Source: Diphasiastrum complanatum
Taxonomy: Eukaryota > Streptophyta > Lycopodiopsida > Lycopodiales > Lycopodiaceae
Assembly (NCBI GenBank): GCA_029204225.1
Contig: CM055092.1
Span: 23,685,005 to 23,749,004 of the forward strand
Direction of reading: 5' to 3'
Length of the DNA: 64,000 nt
The notes beneath the pieces were generated by a model, which saw nothing but the letters and a program-made list of their open reading frames with translations, did not search any database and was not told the DNA's origin. Shown piece by piece: positions 55,634 through 64,000 of this stretch. The number at the start of each line of letters is the position of its first letter. Position 1 is the first letter of the stretch. Both the position numbers and the translations under genes were made by a program.

Positions 55634-57770
55634 GAATATTTGAAAGAACTGTGGTTGGATCATCTCCAACATTTCAATCATAACAGGATTGTGGAGACAG
55701 CAGCGATAGAATTTCTTGATAATATAAGGAAGGAGTCAGATGAGCAAGGCATCACGCAAGTACGACATGTGAGCATTCTAATCACAGAACAACTATTTTC
55801 TAATATGATAGGGTTGCCAATTAATTTTGACATACTAAATGTGCCTTCAGTGCACATGGCTGATTTCTTTCCTATAGATACCTTCAACAAGGAGCAGGAT
55901 TATAAGTTACCATCGACCCTCGGGGCTTTGAGAAGATGGATGAATCAGGTAATTTTTCGACGACAAACGGATCAGTATATTTCAGTTTAAAATTTTAGGT
56001 TGATACAAGCTGCATTGCACAACGTACCAATTCCATGGAGCAAAATTGCATATTCACAAGATAGCACGAAGAAATACACTGAATGGGGGTCACACATTAC
56101 TAAGATTTGGGAAGCTTACGGGGTTTTGACAGATCAAGAATTGGGACTATTTCAGCCCAATCTAGTTCACAAAAGGCCTAAGCAGTATTGTGTCAGTACC
56201 AAACTTACTTGGGGACGAAGTTGAGATGCAATCAGACTCCTTTAGGTCACCAACACAACAAGACACAACATGAGTTGAGAAGCTGATCGGAGATTCGACG
56301 ATGATGCAATAGCAGGATGATGCAGGGTTTACAGACAGTCGCAAGATGTTACCACGGTAGCCATTTTCTTGCTCGGACACCACGGAACCGACCAAGGATG
56401 TAGGGATGGACGACCACAACATGGATTATGTTGATGACGAACACATCAAGAAATTCTTACAGACAGCCAAGAATTTTTCACCGGCACTACAACACGGTAT
56501 AGAGTTTATCTGGCAATATCAGCATTTGTAGAACCAGGCAGCATACTAGCACGGAGTATATGTGCAACAAGCTGATAGATTGAAGATTGCAGAGGAAGAA
56601 GCACCTAGGATATGACAATATCAAATGCAAATAAATGAGCTGACAACGTAGTTGAAGAGTGTATAGGAGTAGCTATGCCAAAAGACCAAAGATAACAATG
56701 TGCTTCGAGAACAAAATGCACATTACTTTGACCAGATTACTCAATTACAGAAGGAGCTCTATATAGTGTAGACTGCTAAAGAGATTGTTGAGTATGAACG
56801 AGAATTGTTGAATGCCCAAATCTCGAAAATCACTGCAGGAGGGCCAGTACGTGTTGATAATGCGAGGCTAAAGGAATGGGCCAAAACAATCTTACGCAAG
56901 AGGGTAGCCGACAAGCTGGAGCAGCTTATGGAGGAAGAAGGCTTTTTGAGAGATGAGAATATCCAGTTACATGCCTATGAGAATATTCTTGAAGGAAACT
57001 TACACGCCTATCACCACTGAATGGCTAAACAAAATGGTGTTGACAAAGCAAACACCACGATCGGTATCAGACATCATAGATGACAATCAGAATCTTTTAC
57101 TCAAGCCATTGTGTTATAGATTGGCCACCCCACCACCAAAATCTAGGGTTTTGTCATCACCATCTATGATGATGAGATACAAACTGATTGCGATCGATTC
57201 ATAGGGTAGAGATGAATATGTGACTCACTGTTCAGGAATGCATACCTCATGTGAAAGCGAGAGTGAACACCACAGCAAAGACATCAAAAAGAGGAAGCGA
57301 CAAAAGAAGGCTAACACATGAAGATTACACAAGGTTCTTCGATGGGGAACTACTTCGCTACATGGCCAAGGCTTGGAACAGACTGTGGATGCTGCAAGAT
57401 AGTTGGAAAAAGAAGAAACTAGAAAGAAGTACCAACGACAGCGTCGACATCATCGGCGAGATGACTCATCTGATTCTGATTCATATACCGGTTCGGAATC
57501 AGATATTTCTTCAAGCTCAAAAGAGAGTTCATCTTATTCACATGATGGGAAACGGTCAAAGAAGCATAAGCAAAAAGTGAAAACTAGTGAGTCATTGCCA
57601 GCAGTCACGAAAGATATTGTTACTATGGAATTTTGCCAAGGAAACGTTCGTTTCTGTTGGAATTGAAATCAAGAAGGGCATTATTTCAATGAATGTGCTA
57701 ATGGCACGTATTGTATAATTTGTAATGCATATAACCACTGGACGAATGACTGCAAGCAGTAAGATCTGCT
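55634..57770 (+). pseudogene. Ty3/gypsy gag with zinc knuckles (decayed)
   Basis: First part (to about 56225): LWLDHLQHFNHNRIVETAAI, GITQVRHVSILITEQLFSNM, ADFFPIDTFNKEQDYKL, LGALRRWMNQ, then AALHNVPIPWSKIAY and WGSHITKIWEAYGVL in a shifted frame. The middle (56800-57020) is Glu/Leu/Lys-rich and helix-forming. The C-terminal part has a Ser-rich and basic stretch (DGKRSKKHKQKVKTSESLPA) and nucleocapsid motifs: a decayed knuckle (EGHYFNEC) and an intact C-x2-C-x4-H-x4-C one (CIICNAYNHWTNDC) near 57710-57755. Multiple stops. The knuckle region is shared with 24641-24842. Confidence 0.75.
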
Positions 57771-59160
57771 GGAGCATTTGTAGTCCAAGCACACCAATGC
57801 AACAACCACAAATGCAATAGCCCTAGCATCGACAACCACCGTTACAACCGATACCACCACAAATGCAGGCGTATCAAGGCCCTTATTATCAAGGGAATCA
57901 GATGCAACCCCCTTTCAATGGCAAGTGTGTTACCGACCAGATCTACCAGATGTATTTGCAATTTTTGCAATCAGAGGAGTCACCATTATTTCAACTATGG
58001 CATACCATCGGCAGTGTGTGGGGAACCTAGAAAGAGGATTGCCACCACCGTGACTTAATAATCGTATCAATGATCAAGACATTGTGCAAAATCAACCTCA
58101 AAACCCAGGCGAGATGAATGCTTCTGAGCAACAGGCACCGGTGTAGCTGATTACAGTGGAAGAACCACCATTAACCGATGTACAAGCGGTGACTCAACAC
58201 AAGGGTAAGGGAAATGCACCGATTTAGGAGGAAGGTGTGGAAGACGTTGAACCAAGCACCAGTCGGGTTGTTAATCCCGATATTGGTTAGATGGCCAAAG
58301 TCACTCAAAATGTATTGGAACAGTTACAGCACCCATATGAGCCCAATTATCCCCGTGAGTTGGTAGATGTCGTGGCTGACTAGATTGCCGAATTTGTGCA
58401 TACTTATAAATTTCAAGTGATAGTAGGACAATTGATGCAAATTGCACCCTATCCAGCGGAATCCATACAATCAAACTTACCAGGATTTACGATGTCGAAA
58501 GGACTTCCTCCTACGCCAGTCAATGCGATTGTTCAATCCATGGAACAAGACACTGTTCCTATATTGGAAGTGGATATTCAAGGATTGAATATCAAAGGAG
58601 TTCAAATCGATGGTGGTGCAGGGGTGCACATCATCTCGGAAGAAACTTATAGCAAATTAAAGAACATCACGCTGCATAAAATTAATTTGGTAATACATAT
58701 GGCTAACCATATGTGCGATTCTCTAGCTGATGAAATTCGGAAGATCCCTGTCTATATTAAGGGATTGAAGTTTCTGTTGAATTTTGTTGTCACGAGGTTG
58801 CCCACGGGTTCAGATGTCTATCTGGTCCTATTAGGCCAACCCTAGCTGCGAGCTGCTAAAGCAGTACATGGTTGGGCAACGAGCATTGCAAACACATCAA
58901 GGGAGGTTGGATTCCACACTTTGACCGGTGGGAGTTGAAACGATTCAAGAATTGTTGTTCCAAACAGTGACGGAGGAATCTGAAGAGAATTTGTACTTGA
59001 CGAGTCTATATCCAGATTTCATACCAGTGGCAGAAGCTCATTTATTTACAGTTATCAATCTATTTGTTGCAGAGGAAGTTAGAGCTGATTCCAAAGAATT
59101 ATTGCAGAAGGATAAATAAGTGATAGCGTAGGATTCAACTGGAGAGCAATTTCCATAGCG
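57771..59160 (+). pseudogene. Gypsy gag-pol linker and aspartic protease (decayed)
   Basis: The frame 58396-58845 includes VPILEVDIQGLNIKGVQIDG, GAGVHIISEETYSKL, a spacer, and VYLVLLGQP followed by TAG where relatives have Trp, then LRAAKAVHGW. IDGGAGV sits at the retroviral-type protease active site (usual D-S/T-G), and LLG.PWL is the flap-side motif. Before it, Pro/Gln-rich linker sequence carries several TAG codons. Downstream (58928-59119) TVTEESEENLYLTSL is linker. Confidence 0.85.
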
Positions 59161-59164
59161 TTTC

Positions 59165-60420
59165 TTGGCGATTATTGAAGAGTCCCAAACATTAAAAGAA
59201 AAGCATGTGCGGTTACATCCTACTCAAGTCTCCAGAGAAGAATTGATCAAGATTAATTTGGGGATGGAAGACAACCCAAAGCACGTACCAATTGGTGGGA
59301 ATAATGATCCGGAGTTTATTCAACGAGCAACTGAATTATTCCAGAAGTACAAGGCCATATTTGGATGGTCTTATGATGAAATCAGAGGTGTACCAAAGAA
59401 AATCTATCAACACACGATCGATGTCACCATTGATGCACAACCTATACGACAACAACGCTATAGGATGAACCCAAAGCATGTGGAAAGAGTCATAGCCGAA
59501 ATAGAGAAACTTGTGAAAGTTGATTTTATATACGCTATTGACTATATACCATGGTTAAGCCCCATTGTGATAGTACCGAAGAAGGACAGTAATCTACGGG
59601 TATGTGTGGATTACCGTAAGCTCATTTCATTCTGTGGGTCATGAGTTATACAGTTTCTTGGATGGGTTTAGTGGGTAGAATCAAATATAGATCACTGAGA
59701 AGGATACAGAGAAGACTGCTTTCATCATAGAATGGAGAGTGTATGTCTATAATGTAATGCCATTCAGATTAAAGAACTCACCAGCAGCTTTCCAGAAGGT
59801 TATGACAAAAGCATTTTATGATTACTTTGATAGGTTCATGAAAAGTTTCCTGGATGATTTTTGCTTATATGGTGATGTCGAGAATCCACTGGACTATTTA
59901 GAAAAATGTTTTCAGCGGTGTTACGAGTTCGGAATAAGTTTGAATCTAAACAAATGCACTTTCTGCATAAGACGTGGAGTTTTGCTTGGGCAAATCATTT
60001 CAAAAGAGGGTCTATCAATTGATCTAGCAAAGATCAAGGTGATTAAGAATATGCGGGTTCCAAAGTCTCCGAAAGAGATGCAATCCTTGGGAATGACGAG
60101 GTATCATCGTCGTTACATTTACGCATATTCGGATAGAACTCGTGTTATATGAGCTTTTGACAAAAGGAGCGGTGTACTAAATCACTATTAAGTGTTATAA
60201 AGCATTTAAGGATTTGGTTAACGCATTGGTGAATGCACCTATTCTTCAACCGCCAGATTGGAGTAAACCATTTCATGTGCACTGTGATGCTTCATAGGTA
60301 GCAGTTGGTTGCGTATTAGTACAACCAGGAGAAGAGAAAGGATATGATCATCCAGTATACTATGCAAGCAAGTAGCTAACGCCAATAGATAGAATTCCTC
60401 TCTCACGCAAAGGGAGGCAT
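59165..60420 (+). pseudogene. Gypsy reverse transcriptase and start of RNase H (decayed)
   Basis: RT: FQKYKAIFGWSYDEIRGVPK, HTIDVTIDAQPIRQQRYRMN, WLSPIVIVPKKDSNLRVCVD, YRKL. About 20 codons are then lost with a frameshift (the DAYPLP region); ELYSFLDGFSG and EKTAFIIEW continue in another frame, then YVYNVMPFRLKNSPAAFQKV, the catalytic SFLDDFCLYGD, and GISLNLNKCTFCIRRGVLLG. RNase H-like: APILQPPDWSKPFHVHCDAS, stop, GCVLVQPG, HPVYYASK, ending near 60415. The FLDD active site is kept, but stops and the deletion make it non-functional. Integrase and 3' LTR are missing. Confidence 0.93.
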
Positions 60421-62232
<1,812 letters not shown>

Positions 62233-62256
62233 ATTTCTGCCTTAACATCCTTTCAG

Positions 62257-62469
62257 GTTGCTCATGATGCAGATCTTATTTTATATGATCAAAAAGGAAT
62301 AAAACTCATTCCTAATACAGAAGAAGGCAATATTATAGCAGAGATTCCTCTTGCCTTAGAAGGCATTGAGGCCCTTTCCAAAACAAAGGAGGGTGAGATT
62401 ATAGAAGGAGTTGGTCACTTATCAGTTCCTAATACTGATAAAGAAAATATAGAGAAATTGACTGAATAG
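62257..62469 (+). CDS. Putative terminal exon, unknown protein
   Basis: After an acceptor-like CATCCTTTCAG at 62246-62256 an open stretch of 70 codons reads VAHDADLILYDQKGIKLIPN, TEEGNIIAEIPLALEGIEAL, SKTKEGEIIEGVGHLSVPN, TDKENIEKLTE and ends TAG. Composition is acidic and protein-like, unlike the shadow frames nearby. TA-rich DNA with TTTTTTTTATTGATA follows. I do not recognise the family and cannot find upstream exons, so this could be an isolated pseudo-exon. Confidence 0.4.
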   Translation, partial: VAHDADLILYDQKGIKLIPNTEEGNIIAEIPLALEGIEALSKTKEGEIIEGVGHLSVPNTDKENIEKLTE

Positions 62470-62648
62470 AGATCTATTTGTAAATAGTTATTCATTTTAC
62501 ATGTAAACAACCTGTTTATGGGTTTTTTTTATTGATATCAATATAGATTCTTATAATCAGGTTGTGTTCATAGTGTAATACTGGAATGCAATTTTCTATA
62601 TTGATAAAAAAGACACGATGATTGGCATGTATTTGCTGTTAGTGAATC

Positions 62649-62723
62649 TTAATGTTCTTCCATAAGTTGGATTGTTTCGCCAATATCTCTGCATTTGATC
62701 TCGAGCTCATGTCTTTTACATAC
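62649..62723 (-). CDS. Terminal exon of a putative minus-strand gene
   Basis: Acceptor TTTATGCAG (minus), then VCKRHELEIKCRDIGETIQL MEEH and TAA at 62649-62651. It joins in phase 0 to FRFIFNGKL of the next exon across a 102-nt intron (62724-62825) with donor GTAAGT. The phase agreement and consensus sites support real splicing. Confidence 0.6.
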   Translation of the reverse strand, partial: VCKRHELEIKCRDIGETIQLMEEH

Positions 62724-62825
62724 CTGCATAAAGCTTAAAAAGTTAGTTACAATTAGCACAAAGATTGTATTAGGAAGTTTTGATTGAAACTATTCATAAA
62801 AGATCGAGTGTTTACAGTTACTTAC

Positions 62826-63400
62826 GAGTTTACCATTGAAAATGAATCTGAAGTCTGAATGTACATGATCTTGTAGAAGCAATAGTTCTCGTCTGATGTA
62901 GTTTAGACTCCAATATTCTTCCACCTCAACACACATAAAAACGGCATCATTGTATATAATTTCAATATTTTTTCGTTTTAAATGTCCACTGGCTTTCAAG
63001 TCTTGATCGAGTGGCACTCATTTAGCTTTATTTTTTTTCCATCTTTGATAATGGAAGCATAAGCTCAACATTTGTTTTTCAATTTTATAACGGAAGCACA
63101 TGGAAGACATTTTAATCCTGCATTCTAATTCTCCATCTGATCTTTTGTCCCAACCTTCATCCATAAGTTCAGATAATAAACTATCTGATAAATTTTTGCA
63201 TACAAACATCGTTGGAGTTTTGTGTACATTGACACTTGAAAAGAAATCCACAAATATATTCAAGGAAATAAACCAAGTCAATTTTACTGTTTTTGATCCC
63301 GTGCTCATTTTTAATGAATTTTTTACATCATTATATATCTTGCAACGAAATGATTCTGAAACTATAGCATCTAGTGCAATCCATTCTAGGTAATGGAATT
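62826..63400 (-). pseudogene. Penultimate exon of the putative gene, with lesions
   Basis: Minus-strand frame: WIALDAIVSESFRCKIYNDV, KLTWFISLNIFVDFF, CKNLSDSLLSELMDEGWDKR, SDGELECRIKMSSMCFRYKI, YQRWKKNKAK, TGA, then LDQDLKASGHLKRKNIEII, YNDAVFMCVEVEEYWSLNYI, RRELLLLQDHV, SDFRFIFNGKL at the donor (62825). The TGA could mark a missed small intron or decay. The C-terminal FRFIFNGK segment has a ubiquitin-fold flavour, but no family can be claimed. Confidence 0.4.
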
Positions 63401-63600
63401 GGTATTATTTGTCCAACATTTTCTTTTGTATCAGGAATGTACATTGATTCATAAGAAAAGATCCCACTATCAGCTAGATCTTTTGCAGTTCTACCTCGAT
63501 ATTGCAGTTGTCCAATATTAGTATGAATAACATCTAACACACCTGCTAAAGATCCACTCAGCTCCCATTCATTTATATTGGATGGATGTAAATATGCAAG
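63370..63600 (-). pseudogene. Internal exon of the putative gene, frameshifted
   Basis: NINEWELSGSLAGVLDVIHT, NIGQLQYRGRTAKDLADSGI, FSYESMYIPDTKENVGQIIP, IPLPRM; then one base out of frame with the next part (WIALDAIVSESF). An upstream intron (about 63600-63687) is suggested by the donor ACT|GTGAGTATTG. No family recognised. Confidence 0.4.
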
Positions 63601-63687
63601 AGAAAAATGATCAGATTGACAAGTTTACTATTAGATATTTATGAATGACAAAAATCAAAGTATCAAAAATATCAATACTCACAGTTG

Positions 63688-64000
63688 CTTTTTTTGTGAT
63701 CCTGACGGTTGAATCCTTGCACATTTATCTATAAATGCATATATACTTGGACTAGAATTTCAGAAATAGATATTCTTCCTGACGATGTTCTGAAATCCAA
63801 AATTCTAGCCTTCCAATAAGATCGAAATGATAGTTTTGACCTTTTTCTTTTTTGAAATGCTGCTCTTGAAAATATTCAAGATTTTTTTGAATATTTTCTT
63901 GGCACCCATAATCCATTATCATCTGTCTCATTGAATAGAAGCACAGAGTCGATTGATCAGCATGGCTTCCTTGATGGCGCCATTTAAAAATTGCATGCAA
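63688..64000 (-). pseudogene. 5'-ward exon of the putative gene, running off the window
   Basis: Open from the window edge: FKWRHQGSHADQSTLCFYSM, RQMIMDYGCQENIQKNLEYF, QEQHFKKEKGQNYHFDLIGR, LEFWISEHRQEEYLFLKF, stop; then one base shifted SPSIYAFIDKCARIQPSGSQ KKQ to the GTGAGT donor. The frameshift could instead be an intron ending TTCTAG. Start and upstream exons lie beyond 64000. Confidence 0.4.

Overview
The window looks like intergenic nuclear DNA of a land plant. It is AT-rich and dense in Ty3/gypsy chromovirus and Ty1/copia retrotransposon remnants of plant type. It carries (GA)n and (GT)n microsatellites, degraded captured fragments of a plant U-box/ARM E3 ligase and of eIF4E, and spliceosomal intron signals. 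I see no bacterial or organellar genes, rRNA, tRNA or CRISPR. The species cannot be named from the sequence alone.

Layout. The window is built from a few segments that recur in direct and inverted orientation. Copy 1 (1-8140, plus) runs from a chromovirus integrase tail and chromodomain through its LTR, a copia gag on the minus strand, a gypsy gag fragment, a copia LTR with primer-binding site, and a second, deleted copia element. From 8141 to 12262 the first 4.15 kb return inverted, and this copy continues to about 15.6 kb with an integrase (12.3-13.1 kb) and other material (copy 3). From 24842 to 37767 copy 2 repeats the same order on the plus strand and is the fullest version. Between copies 3 and 2 (15.6-24.8 kb) lie two decayed minus-strand copia pol regions with their LTRs, a probable CACTA (TNP2-like) 5' exon pair fused to reverse transcriptase, and diverged LTR and gag pieces.

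37769-43278 and 48334-53843 form a 5510-bp inverted repeat with no net indel. Each arm carries a U-box/ARM gene 3' fragment, an eIF4E exon fragment with a CT-rich leader-like stretch, and a gypsy gag fragment. The 5.05-kb spacer begins with a direct duplicate of 33974-37767 and ends with an almost whole copia gag, its primer-binding site and part of its LTR.

53.8-60.4 kb holds a near-perfect 135-bp hairpin, a small TIR element, and a decayed plus-strand gypsy element (gag with zinc knuckles, protease, RT, start of RNase H). 60.4-62.1 kb shows nothing recognised apart from CT-rich DNA. At the right end are the only candidates for host genes: a final exon (62257-62469, plus) behind a (GT)20(GA)46 tract, and a multi-exon minus-strand gene entering from beyond the window, whose last intron is clean but whose exons carry frameshifts and a stop.

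Functionally, no element here looks autonomous. The interest lies in the architecture: repeated segmental and inverted duplication of nested retroelements, and a long inverted repeat containing two host-gene fragments that could fold into double-stranded RNA if transcribed.
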